Assembly (NCBI GenBank): GCA_965222205.1
Contig: OZ244932.1
Coordinates: forward strand, 3,410,001 to 3,474,000
Length of the DNA: 64,000 nucleotides
Direction of reading: 5' to 3'
Origin: RHLJ01 sp965222205
GTDB lineage: Bacteria > Bacteroidota > Rhodothermia > Balneolales > Balneolaceae
Of the stretch, positions 36,534-44,191 are shown in pieces. The number at the start of each line of letters is the position of its first letter. Within the stretch, counting starts at the first letter, position 1. The position numbers and the translations under genes were made by a program. Under the pieces are notes generated by a model that saw only the letters and a program-made list of their open reading frames with translations, was not told the origin of the DNA and ran no database searches.

Positions 36534-36920
36534 TTAGTTCTCTGAATCAGAACCACCATCGTTGTTAACCGGTGGAGGAGGAGTTTGTACAGGTACTGCT
36601 GATTGCGTTTGTGAAGGAGCAGCGATATCACCTACCGAGGCACCTTGTTCAAGTACACTGTTTGTAGGTGCAGTTTGCCGATCGATAGCGAAGTTTGCAA
36701 GAATGCAAAGAACAAGAAAGGCTCCACCTAAAATAGAAGTTGCTTTAGAAAGTAAATCAGCGGTTCGCCGAGCACCAAGTCCGGCGTTGCCACCAAGGCC
36801 TCCGCCACCTCCGCCTCCAATACCTGATAAACCTTGTCCCTGACCATTTTGTAACAGGACAACAAGCGTTAATAACGCGCAAATAAGAGTAATAACTGCA
36901 ATAAGTATATTATAAAGCAT
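36534..36920 (-). CDS. secG: Preprotein translocase subunit SecG
   Basis: A 128-residue protein with two membrane helices (about 4-22 and 58-76) joined by a QNGQGQGLSGIGGGGGGGLG loop and a TADLLSKATSILGGAFL segment, as in SecG. It is the accessory subunit of the SecYEG channel. The proline/glutamine-rich C-terminal tail (about 85-128) is a low-complexity extension seen in Bacteroidota-type SecG. It has its own promoter and terminator. Confidence 0.95.
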   Translation of the reverse strand: MLYNILIAVITLICALLTLVVLLQNGQGQGLSGIGGGGGGGLGGNAGLGARRTADLLSKATSILGGAFLVLCILANFAIDRQTAPTNSVLEQGASVGDIAAPSQTQSAVPVQTPPPPVNNDGGSDSEN

Positions 36921-36952
36921 TGTGTAAATAACTTAACTTTTGGAAAAGGCCT

Positions 36953-36984
36953 TAAAGATATCCAAATTTGCACTACTATCCCAA
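36953..36984 (-). promoter_or_regulatory. Bacteroidota-type promoter of secG
   Basis: On the minus strand a TTG (36982-36984) lies 21 nt upstream of TATCTTTA (36953-36960), close to the -33 TTG / -7 TAnnTTTG pattern of Bacteroidota. The predicted start site is about 25 bp before the secG ATG. Confidence 0.45.
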
Positions 36985-37017
36985 CTAAAAGCGATTCAAA
37001 CAGGTTAAAAAATCAGT

Positions 37018-37941
37018 ATGGAACAATTTAGAAACAGCTTAATGGAGTACTTCGAGAATTCACCGGATGTTACCGCGAGTATAATAGAGACGTTGGTTGT
37101 TATTCTGGTGCTTTGGTTGGTTAGGCTGATTGTATTTCGCATTATTATAAAGCGAACGGATAGCAAGCGTACTCAATACAAATGGAGAAAGAACCTTACG
37201 TATATCAGCGTTTTTATTGGGATTTTATTGATAGGCAGAATCTGGTTTGTTGGAATCGGGTCGTTAGCAACTTTTCTTGGACTACTTTCGGCAGGTGTTG
37301 CGATTGCTTTAAAAGATCCGGTAACCGATTTAGCGGCATGGTTGTTTATCATCTGGAGAAAACCTTTTGATGTTGGGGACCGGATTGAACTGGATAATGC
37401 AAGAGGTGATGTAATTGATGTTCGTCCATTTAAATTCACTATTCTTGAAATCGGCAACTGGGTTGACGCTGATCAAAGTACAGGCAGAGTCATTCACATC
37501 CCAAATCATTTAGTGTTCACGGGGCAGTTAGCCAACTACACCAGCGACTTTAAATTTATCTGGAATGAAATTCAGGTACTCGTAACCTTCGAAAGCGACT
37601 GGAAAAAAGCTAAAGGAATACTGCAAACTGTAATACGGGCAGTTTCAAAAGAGTTTATTGAAGAGGCAAAAAAACAGATAGCGAAAGCCTCAAAATCCTA
37701 TCTGATTGAGTATAGATATCTGACACCGATCGTGTATACCGATGTAAAAAATAGTGGGATCAATTTAACGGTTCGATATTTAACTGACCCAAGGCGGAGG
37801 CGAGGCACTTCGCAAAGAATATGGGAAGAAATTTTGGAAGAATTCGCCGAACACGATGACATCGACTTTGCATATCCAACTATTCGGTATTACGATAACC
37901 CAAAAGAAGGTAAACCAGGAACTGTTCCCAATAAACAATAA
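37018..37941 (+). CDS. MscS-like mechanosensitive ion channel
   Basis: A 307-residue protein with three N-terminal helices (about 20-42, 60-78, 80-102). The pore-lining helix FLGLLSAGVAIALKDPVTDL and the beta-domain motif RKPFDVGDRIELDNARGDV match MscS. The C-terminal alpha/beta cage begins with VTFESDWKKAKGIL. The channel opens on membrane tension to release solutes in hypo-osmotic shock. It diverges from secG, with 97 bp between the starts. Confidence 0.93.
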   Translation: MEQFRNSLMEYFENSPDVTASIIETLVVILVLWLVRLIVFRIIIKRTDSKRTQYKWRKNLTYISVFIGILLIGRIWFVGIGSLATFLGLLSAGVAIALKDPVTDLAAWLFIIWRKPFDVGDRIELDNARGDVIDVRPFKFTILEIGNWVDADQSTGRVIHIPNHLVFTGQLANYTSDFKFIWNEIQVLVTFESDWKKAKGILQTVIRAVSKEFIEEAKKQIAKASKSYLIEYRYLTPIVYTDVKNSGINLTVRYLTDPRRRRGTSQRIWEEILEEFAEHDDIDFAYPTIRYYDNPKEGKPGTVPNKQ

Positions 37942-37989
37942 TTATTATACAATGGTCATTGCACTTTGAAAGTTGGTTGTTGAATATTT

Positions 37990-38640
37990 CTAATCGTCTT
38001 CTCTTAGTTTAGGAATTGGCTGCATGAGTTCAGGGGAGTTGTTCGAAAGATCATTCACAAGATCAGGAACCCGGAATACCGTCATTTCGGGTAGAAGAGC
38101 GAAATCGTCAAAGCCTTTTTTTAGGATAGCTTCTGCATCACCATTCAGCCAGGAATCAAATTTTTGGGGATCAAGAATACACGGCATAGTGTCATCTACT
38201 GGCTTGATGAGTACGTTTGCTTGCTTGGTTATCACGCAAAAAGAATTGCGCGAATCATCATGCTCAACAAAAAAACCGGCTATGCCTAATAATTCCCGGG
38301 TATGAACTCTTGTAAAGAAAGGAAGAGGATCATCCACTGTTTTTTTCCATTTATAAAATCCATTAGCCGGAATGAGGCAGGCATTGGTTTTTAAAGAAGA
38401 GCGATAGGCATCGTTTTCCAGTACATCATTTAAATCCAGTGAGTTTATACTGGCATTTCCGTTTTCAAAGCCCCAAATCGCTGATTCAAGTACAGGGTGT
38501 TCTTTTTGTGAATAAATAATGGGAAGAGAATGCCCCGGGGCAGCATTAAAAGTGGGTTCGAGAATAGAAGAAGAAGAGGGGTTCACCCCAAATGTTTCTT
38601 CCATTATTTCTTTATCCGTATTTAGTACGTAGCGCTCCAT
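37990..38640 (-). CDS. SRAP (YedK/HMCES-like) domain protein lacking catalytic residues
   Basis: A 216-residue SRAP fold. The family normally begins MCGR, where Cys2 forms a covalent link to abasic DNA. Here the protein starts MERYVLN, with an in-frame stop seven codons upstream, so no cysteine-bearing start is available. The segment that should read GFYEW reads GFYKW (catalytic Glu to Lys), and the usual H-D-R-x-P region reads DDTMP (His to Asp). The rest of the fold is kept: FNAAPGHSLPII, NACLIPANGF, LMQPIPK near the end. It cannot do the known covalent chemistry; a DNA-binding or regulatory role is inferred. Confidence 0.85.
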   Translation of the reverse strand: MERYVLNTDKEIMEETFGVNPSSSSILEPTFNAAPGHSLPIIYSQKEHPVLESAIWGFENGNASINSLDLNDVLENDAYRSSLKTNACLIPANGFYKWKKTVDDPLPFFTRVHTRELLGIAGFFVEHDDSRNSFCVITKQANVLIKPVDDTMPCILDPQKFDSWLNGDAEAILKKGFDDFALLPEMTVFRVPDLVNDLSNNSPELMQPIPKLREDD

Positions 38641-38712
38641 AAATCTTCGTTCCTTTTACTTACTATGTTTGTATCATCTATACATACAAACTCCAAAGGT
38701 TCCGAATTTAGT

Positions 38713-39651
38713 ATGAATCCATTTTTTAACCAGGAAGAATATCGCCCAAGGGCATTTATCAGACTGATTGTCTTCGTTTTCGTTTCCATCCTTATTATTG
38801 GATCAAGTACCGCAACGTATCTTTTCGGGTTTGAGTATTTGATAGCGGGGGTACTGCTGGTTGGTTTTTTTTGGCTGATGTTCCGGTTTATAGATCAAAG
38901 GAATTCCATCTCAGAAGCAGGAATTACAGTATCAAAAGACTGGGTGACTGAATTTGGGATTGGAACCTTTGCAGGTGGCTTGGTTATGTCGCTGATTTTT
39001 GTGTTGGAATGGAGCTCTGGCGATATCAGGATTGAAGGATTAGTCTGGAACAGAACATCCTCCATATTTTGGCTGATTCCGGTTGCAGGCTACCTGATTC
39101 AAATGTTGAGTATTGGCTTTTACGAAGAGATTATATCGCGTTCTTATCTGATACCAAATATTAAGGAAGGATGTACTTTTGGAAACGTAACTCCGGCTAA
39201 GGCTACCATATTTGCTATACTCTTAAGCTCGTTATTATTTGGTACGGGACATCTTGGTAACCCGAATGTTTCTATATTTGCAACCATCAATATAATATTC
39301 GCGGGAGTGATGCTTGCCATTCCGTATGTACTCACCGGGAGTCTTTCATACTCAGTAGGCCTCCATTTTTCATGGAATTACTTTCAGGGAGGGGTTTTCG
39401 GATTTCGGGTGAGCGGTATCGAGCCCATGTATTCCATCATCAGCATTAAGCAGTTTGGGAATCCGCTGTGGACAGGGGGCTCATTCGGCCCAGAAGGCGG
39501 AGTAATAGGCATATTTGGGATTATTTTGATGCTTGTTTTGATTGTAAGTTACATCAAAAAGAAAGAGGGGAAATTGGAGCTTCATCCCATGTTTAAAAGT
39601 ACGTTTAAGGAAAACCAGAAGAGATTCAGAAAAGCAGATGAGCTTGCGTGA
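38713..39651 (+). CDS. CPBP family intramembrane metalloprotease
   Basis: The ATG at 38713 (MNPFFNQEEYRPRAF) is favoured over 38665, which would add 16 hydrophilic residues. Eight or so membrane helices; the CPBP motif YEEIISRSYL (EExxxR) and the later FGTGHLGNP and HFSWNYFQGG (second and third metal/active-site histidines) are intact. This family includes prenyl-protease-like and bacteriocin-immunity proteins of the inner membrane. Substrate unknown. Divergent from the SRAP gene. Confidence 0.92.
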   Translation: MNPFFNQEEYRPRAFIRLIVFVFVSILIIGSSTATYLFGFEYLIAGVLLVGFFWLMFRFIDQRNSISEAGITVSKDWVTEFGIGTFAGGLVMSLIFVLEWSSGDIRIEGLVWNRTSSIFWLIPVAGYLIQMLSIGFYEEIISRSYLIPNIKEGCTFGNVTPAKATIFAILLSSLLFGTGHLGNPNVSIFATINIIFAGVMLAIPYVLTGSLSYSVGLHFSWNYFQGGVFGFRVSGIEPMYSIISIKQFGNPLWTGGSFGPEGGVIGIFGIILMLVLIVSYIKKKEGKLELHPMFKSTFKENQKRFRKADELA

Positions 39652-39743
39652 CAAGTTTTGTATATTAAACCGCTCTTGAAACTCAAGAGCATGATCTTTG
39701 AAAATTGAACGAAAAAGCCAAAACTTAGAAAGAGGTGTAACCA

Positions 39744-41510
39744 TTGTCTTTTGAAGAATATGGTCTGAGTCCTGAATTATTGAATGGACTGACCGATATA
39801 CGAATAGAAAAGCCAACACCTCTCCAACAAGAAGTTTTACCAGCAGCATTACAAGGAAAACATTTGCTTGTAAAGAATGAAGCCGATGATGAAGGAACGT
39901 TTTTGATTCCGGCACTGCAAAAAGTTGTTGAAAATGGAGAGGATACTGGCACGCAAGTTTTAATCTTAACACCATCCATAGAGCGGGCTGCTAAAATTGA
40001 TGAAATGATCTGGGCGATGGGATATCATGCTCAAATCAGCAGCGCTTTGCTTGCAATGAAAGGAAATAAAAGCGAGCAGGAACAAGCCGTTTTAGATGGG
40101 GCACCGGTGATTGTTGCCAATCCCGGCCGACTTATTGAAATACTGGAAAAGAATAATTTCCATCTTCGCGATCTCAAACTTATGGTGATCGACGAAGCCC
40201 ATAACATGGAAAACTTTAACCTGGTGAACCGGGTTAAGGATATTCTGCGCTTTGTGGATGGAGACCATCAGACACTCATTCTTTCCGGTAATCACAATAA
40301 AGCTACCGAGCAGCTTGCCAAAGCTGTGCTTAAAAATCCAGAGTTGATCGGGTTTAAAACTAAAAATGGTGATTCCCAATCCAATGATGAAACCCCTTCG
40401 GAACCTTCCGATATAGATCTTGAAGCAGCAGAAAAGAAGCTTGAAAAAGCAGCTGTGGAAGTAGTGTTGAATCCGGAGAAGAACAATGAGGAGCCAAGGG
40501 AAGAAGAATCAAAAGACGAATCTTCTGAAGAAGTGGTAGATCTGGAGGAAGCTGTGGAAAAACTCGAAGATGCCGAAGTTGAGGTAGTACTCAACCCTGA
40601 AGATAACACTGAGGAACCTTCAAAATCTGAGGAAGTTGATCTCGAAATAGCGGAGGAAAAACTCAAAAAAACCGGGGTTAAAGTGGTTCTGAAAAAAGAT
40701 ATTGAGGAGAAAGAAGAAGTGGAGCCGGTTCTCGCAAATCCAATACTACAGGGAGAAGACCTGGCAGAGCCTGTACCAAAAGATTTAGAGCAGGGATACA
40801 TAAATGTTCCCCCCCGAATGAAAATCTCGACTTTGATGGCACGTCTGGAGCAGTCTAAAGCTAAGAAAGTGATGGTATTTGCTGCTTCCAAACGAACAAC
40901 AGATCGTCTATTTCACATTATAAGAAAGAAGAGCTGGGGCGTGGTAAGTGTAAGTGCCGACCTGAATGAAGAAACCTATAATGAGCGCTTTGCCAGATTC
41001 ACCTCAGGCGAGATGCGTATTTGTTTAGTGGGTGGAATGGCAGCTAACGAAGTGGAAATTGAAGCGGTTGAGGAAGTCATCAACTATGATGTTCCAAGTG
41101 AAGTAGAAGAGTACCGCTACAGAGCCGAGCTAGTAGGAAGTGGAAAAGCTTCCAGAATTATCTCGCTTGTTTCAAAAATGGACAGGGAAGATATCGATCG
41201 AATTTCGAAAGAAGTTGGATATCCCCCCAATGAATTACCGCTACCGGAAGAAGTTGCAGAGAAGAAAAAGAAGCCTTCATCTAATAAAAAAAGTAAGTCT
41301 TCCGGGAATAAAAAGCGTGCAACCCGGGGAACGGATAGAAAATCCGGATCCAACAAAAGGAATAACCAGAAGCGGAATAATAAACCTCCAAGAAAAAAGA
41401 AGAAGGATATGGCGTTACCTCGTCCTACTTATGATGGTCTTTCCGGAGGAAGGGAAGGAAAAGACGAATCTGTAGGTGTATTTGGTTGGGTTAAAAAACT
41501 GTTCGACTAA
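39744..41510 (+). CDS. DEAD-box helicase-like protein with broken motifs and an acidic triplicated insert
   Basis: The TTG start is supported by a strong Shine-Dalgarno (GAAAGAGGTG, 39728-39737). The 588-residue protein keeps the two-RecA outline: Q-motif-like IEKPTPLQQEVLPAALQGK, NPGRLIEIL, DEAH at 150-153 and a C-terminal half (KVMVFAASKRTTDRLFHI). Walker A (about 45-52) reads NEADDEGT instead of TGSGKT, motif III reads SGN, motif V LVGGMAANEVEIE and motif VI YRAELVGSGKA, so ATP hydrolysis is unlikely. Between the domains (about 225-320) lie three acidic repeats (EKKLEKAAVEVVLNPE-like), and the tail (505-555) is very basic. It may be an RNA- or ribosome-binding relic of a helicase. Confidence 0.85.
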   Translation: MSFEEYGLSPELLNGLTDIRIEKPTPLQQEVLPAALQGKHLLVKNEADDEGTFLIPALQKVVENGEDTGTQVLILTPSIERAAKIDEMIWAMGYHAQISSALLAMKGNKSEQEQAVLDGAPVIVANPGRLIEILEKNNFHLRDLKLMVIDEAHNMENFNLVNRVKDILRFVDGDHQTLILSGNHNKATEQLAKAVLKNPELIGFKTKNGDSQSNDETPSEPSDIDLEAAEKKLEKAAVEVVLNPEKNNEEPREEESKDESSEEVVDLEEAVEKLEDAEVEVVLNPEDNTEEPSKSEEVDLEIAEEKLKKTGVKVVLKKDIEEKEEVEPVLANPILQGEDLAEPVPKDLEQGYINVPPRMKISTLMARLEQSKAKKVMVFAASKRTTDRLFHIIRKKSWGVVSVSADLNEETYNERFARFTSGEMRICLVGGMAANEVEIEAVEEVINYDVPSEVEEYRYRAELVGSGKASRIISLVSKMDREDIDRISKEVGYPPNELPLPEEVAEKKKKPSSNKKSKSSGNKKRATRGTDRKSGSNKRNNQKRNNKPPRKKKKDMALPRPTYDGLSGGREGKDESVGVFGWVKKLFD

Positions 41511-41526
41511 AATCACCTGTATTTTC

Positions 41527-41558
41527 AAAAGGCGTTTTTAACCAAAGCGCCTTTTTTT
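41527..41558 (+). terminator. Terminator of the DEAD-box-like gene
   Basis: AAAAGGCG and CGCCTTTT stem (41527-41534 / 41548-41555), extended by T-A pairs, then a T-tract to 41558. It may also act on the converging M15 gene. Confidence 0.85.
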
Positions 41559-41561
41559 GTT

Positions 41562-42014
41562 TTAGGGCTCAACCAATTCAAAATGAGGAAGGTCGTCAAA
41601 ACTCTGATCTTTGAGAATCACTCCATCTTTATCCCAGTTTCCACCCCAGCGAATGGTATGATTGATTTCTCCTTTTCCCAGCAATTCATCAGCACAACTA
41701 ATAATTAAACCGGCTATATAGCAAAGCGAACCCAGATCGTAAGCAAGTTTCTGTCGGGTTTCTAAATCGGGATGATATACGTAAATATCGGTAGCCAGAG
41801 CCGGATCAAAATTATGTTTCCCCTTTTTATTGATGCCATCAATTTTTGAACGCCCCTGATCAAATAGCAATTTCTGTCGTTCAAGACTTCGATGCCCTTC
41901 AGAGATTCCATAATCTATTCTTGAACGCGAAATAGCCAGCTGATGAATTTTGATCATATCCTGATGACAGGTGTTCAGTTTTTGTGTGCTTGTACTTCCA
42001 AATGAGTATGGCAT
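41562..42014 (-). CDS. M15 family peptidase (phage endolysin-like L-Ala-D-Glu type)
   Basis: A 150-residue protein without a signal peptide. ISEGHRSLERQKLLFDQG is the usual endolysin start of the fold; zinc ligands are in HNFDPALATDIY (HxxxxxxxxD) and LPHFEL (His), with WGGNWD between. This is the layout of T5-type and Bacteroidota phage peptidoglycan peptidases. Being a lone gene without a holin, it is probably a domesticated phage enzyme or one exported another way. Confidence 0.85.
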   Translation of the reverse strand: MPYSFGSTSTQKLNTCHQDMIKIHQLAISRSRIDYGISEGHRSLERQKLLFDQGRSKIDGINKKGKHNFDPALATDIYVYHPDLETRQKLAYDLGSLCYIAGLIISCADELLGKGEINHTIRWGGNWDKDGVILKDQSFDDLPHFELVEP

Positions 42015-42152
42015 GATAGTGAGTTTTGATTAGTTGATACTTGTAAGACCTTTACAAAAGCTGTTCCTTACAAAATAGTAGAAAATTTTAGTTTGAAGAT
42101 TGCTATTGAGTCCATTTTCATCAACATTCTAAAAAAGATAAGGAGGAGGGTT

Positions 42153-42770
42153 ATGGCTGAGTTCATCAAATTATACACAGACCCCATCGACAAGAAAGCT
42201 CTACGGCATGTAGTAGATGTGTTGAAGAACGGAGGCTTAGTGATTTATCCGACGGATACGGTATATGGTCTTGGTTGCGACATTCAGAACAAAAAAGCGT
42301 TAGAAAAAGTAGCCAGAATTAAGGGCATAAAGCTTGAAAAGGCTAACCTTTCTTTTATCTGCTCAGATCTGAAAAACCTCTCCGATCATGTCAGTCAAAT
42401 TGAAACAAAGACATTTAAAGTTCTGAAGCGTTCTCTTCCGGGACTTTATACTTTCATACTTCCGGGGAGTAACTATCTTCCCACTGTTTTTAAGAAGAAA
42501 AAGACGGTTGGAATTCGTGTTCCTGATCATCCCATTGCATTGGCCTTGGTTCGGGAATTGGGTAATCCTATTGTTTCAACTTCCATAAAAGATGAGGATG
42601 AGGTGCTGGAATACACAACCGATCCCGAGCTAATTTTCGAAAAGTGGCAGCATCAGGTTGATGTTGTGATTGATGGCGGATTCGGAGGAAATGAGCCTTC
42701 TACGGTTATAGATTTAACAGGCAATAAACCTATTTTAATTCGGGAAGGGAAAGGAGCGCCAGTACTTTGA
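42153..42770 (+). CDS. Sua5/YciO/YrdC family protein (threonylcarbamoyl-AMP synthase-like)
   Basis: Start chosen at 42153 because AAGGAGGAGGG lies just before it. The 205-residue single YrdC-like domain has GGLVIYPTDTVYGLGCD, KANLSFICSDLKNLSDHV, LKRSLPGLYTFIL, VGIRVPDHPIALALV and STSIKDEDE. The family makes threonylcarbamoyl-AMP for t6A37 of tRNA. The SFICSDLKNLS stretch resembles YciO more than TsaC, and no Sua5 C-terminal domain is present, so it may be the YciO-type paralogue rather than the essential enzyme. Immediately followed by the nuclease pseudogene. Confidence 0.9.
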   Translation: MAEFIKLYTDPIDKKALRHVVDVLKNGGLVIYPTDTVYGLGCDIQNKKALEKVARIKGIKLEKANLSFICSDLKNLSDHVSQIETKTFKVLKRSLPGLYTFILPGSNYLPTVFKKKKTVGIRVPDHPIALALVRELGNPIVSTSIKDEDEVLEYTTDPELIFEKWQHQVDVVIDGGFGGNEPSTVIDLTGNKPILIREGKGAPVL

Positions 42771-42771
42771 T

Positions 42772-43149
42772 ATGAACTTAATAAAGAAAGTTTCATTAGG
42801 GATCATTCTGATATTTATTTCGGGTGGAAGTATTTTCTCTCAGGAATATTCAGCGATGACCTACAATATTCGATACGGCACACCTAATGATGGCGAAAAT
42901 TGGTGGGAGCTACGAAAGAGCTGGGTAGGGGATGTAATCAACTTCTATGAACCGGATGTTCTGGGAATTCAGGAAGGACTACACCAATAAGTTTCTTTTC
43001 TGGATAGCACACTCACTCGTTATGCATTCGTAGGGGTTGGTCGTGATGATGGAAAGCAAGCAGGAGAATACGCGGTAATCTCCGAAACCAGACAGAACAG
43101 AACTCCATCAGATCACTTGCCCGTGTATATAGAATTCAGGATGGAGTGA
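42772..43149 (+). pseudogene. Endonuclease/exonuclease/phosphatase family pseudogene (secreted)
   Basis: The start is intact (signal peptide, then EYSAMTYNIRYGTPNDGENW and PDVLGIQEGLHQ), but TAA at 42988-42990 cuts it at 72 codons. The same frame continues with VSFLDSTLTRYAFVGVGRDD GKQAGEY, then jumps to the C-terminal TPSDHLPVYIEFRME. The middle of the domain (about 150 residues in the family) is deleted. The Mg-binding Asn/Glu at the start and the final Asp-His remain, so it is recent decay. It starts 1 bp after the Sua5-like stop. Confidence 0.85.
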
Positions 43150-43227
43150 AGAATACCTAATTTGGGTGATCGAATCTAAAATTGCTTCCCGATAAGTTTA
43201 GGTTAACTACTAACCAAATCGGAAGTT

Positions 43228-44106
43228 ATGAAACGATTTCTATTTATTTTTGCGGGGGTTTTGATGTTCAGTACATCATTAAGTTTCGCACAAAAAACTT
43301 TTCAATCTACTCTGTCAGATCCTTCGAAAGTAAATGAAGGATACATTGGTCTCACCTATTTTGGTGTTGATGCAGGTTTTGGTAATACTTCAGGAGCCTC
43401 TGTATTAAGTGTCGGTGCTGATGTTCTGTATCCTATAAATGACAAAATTAAAATTGATGGAATTGCCTGGTACTCCTTGTTTTCTCTCGCGAAAGAAGGT
43501 CCGGGGTTTTTACTGAACCCGGGAGTGGAGTTTACGTTCAGGAGCAAATCAAAACGACAGGACGTTCCGGTACTGCTTAGCTTTACAACAGAAACAGATT
43601 GGTTTAAAGGGGAGCAGATTTCAGCCTGGAGTTCGGTGGCTTTACCTGGGGATATGCAAACGGATTACGCAGCACGTGGCGGATTATATTTGAGAAACAG
43701 TGCACTCGAATATGAGGAAGGAACTACCTATTACGATGTCACTAATTTATTCCATGCAGGTGTATATGCCGGGATAGGAAGAAACCAGCAGTTTTATGTG
43801 CATGTTCAGGATAGTGATGGAAATAGATTCGCAGCTGGCAGGTTTATACGCACCTATGCCGATGTTTTAATTTTACCAACAACGGTTGATTTAGAACTGA
43901 ATGGAGCCCCTGTAAAAGAAGTTTCCGAAACACTGGGTTGGAGGCTTGGAGCAGCGCTACAACTGGTTCCATTCTCAAAAGAAGACAACTTTGACCGGAA
44001 AATAGGTTTCTTCGGAAATATGATCTGGAGGCTCGAATTCGGGCAACGCCCCCTGGACGGATTTTTTGTTACAACCGGCCTTAGCTGGGCATTGAAGAAA
44101 TTTTAG
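43228..44106 (+). CDS. Outer-membrane beta-barrel-like protein, secreted
   Basis: A 292-residue protein with a signal peptide (cleavage after LSFAQ). The mature part has alternating hydrophobic strands (GYIGLTYFGVDAGFG, VLSVGADVLYPINDKIKIDG, FFVTTGLSWALKKF) and ends with an aromatic residue, as outer-membrane barrels do. No known family motif is recognised. Stand-alone gene with a terminator. Confidence 0.7.
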   Translation: MKRFLFIFAGVLMFSTSLSFAQKTFQSTLSDPSKVNEGYIGLTYFGVDAGFGNTSGASVLSVGADVLYPINDKIKIDGIAWYSLFSLAKEGPGFLLNPGVEFTFRSKSKRQDVPVLLSFTTETDWFKGEQISAWSSVALPGDMQTDYAARGGLYLRNSALEYEEGTTYYDVTNLFHAGVYAGIGRNQQFYVHVQDSDGNRFAAGRFIRTYADVLILPTTVDLELNGAPVKEVSETLGWRLGAALQLVPFSKEDNFDRKIGFFGNMIWRLEFGQRPLDGFFVTTGLSWALKKF

Positions 44107-44129
44107 GACTAAAAAAGTACCCAAAAGCA

Positions 44130-44163
44130 AAAACCCTTCCTGAATTGCTTTAGGAAAGGTTTT
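44130..44163. terminator. Terminator between converging genes
   Basis: AAAACCCTTCCT and AGGAAAGGTTTT pair at 11 of 12 positions. It lies between the beta-barrel gene and the serine palmitoyltransferase gene. Confidence 0.75.
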
Positions 44164-44191
44164 AAGCATAGATGACCACTTTGCTTTATTG

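Noticed and set aside
36562..36843. 93-codon plus-strand frame opposite secG
   Set aside because: Proline-rich mirror of the Gly-rich and low-complexity parts of secG.
40292..40891. Long minus-strand frame (199 codons) opposite the DEAD-box-like gene
   Set aside because: It is serine/threonine-rich low complexity, the mirror of the acidic repeats, with no start signal or family match.
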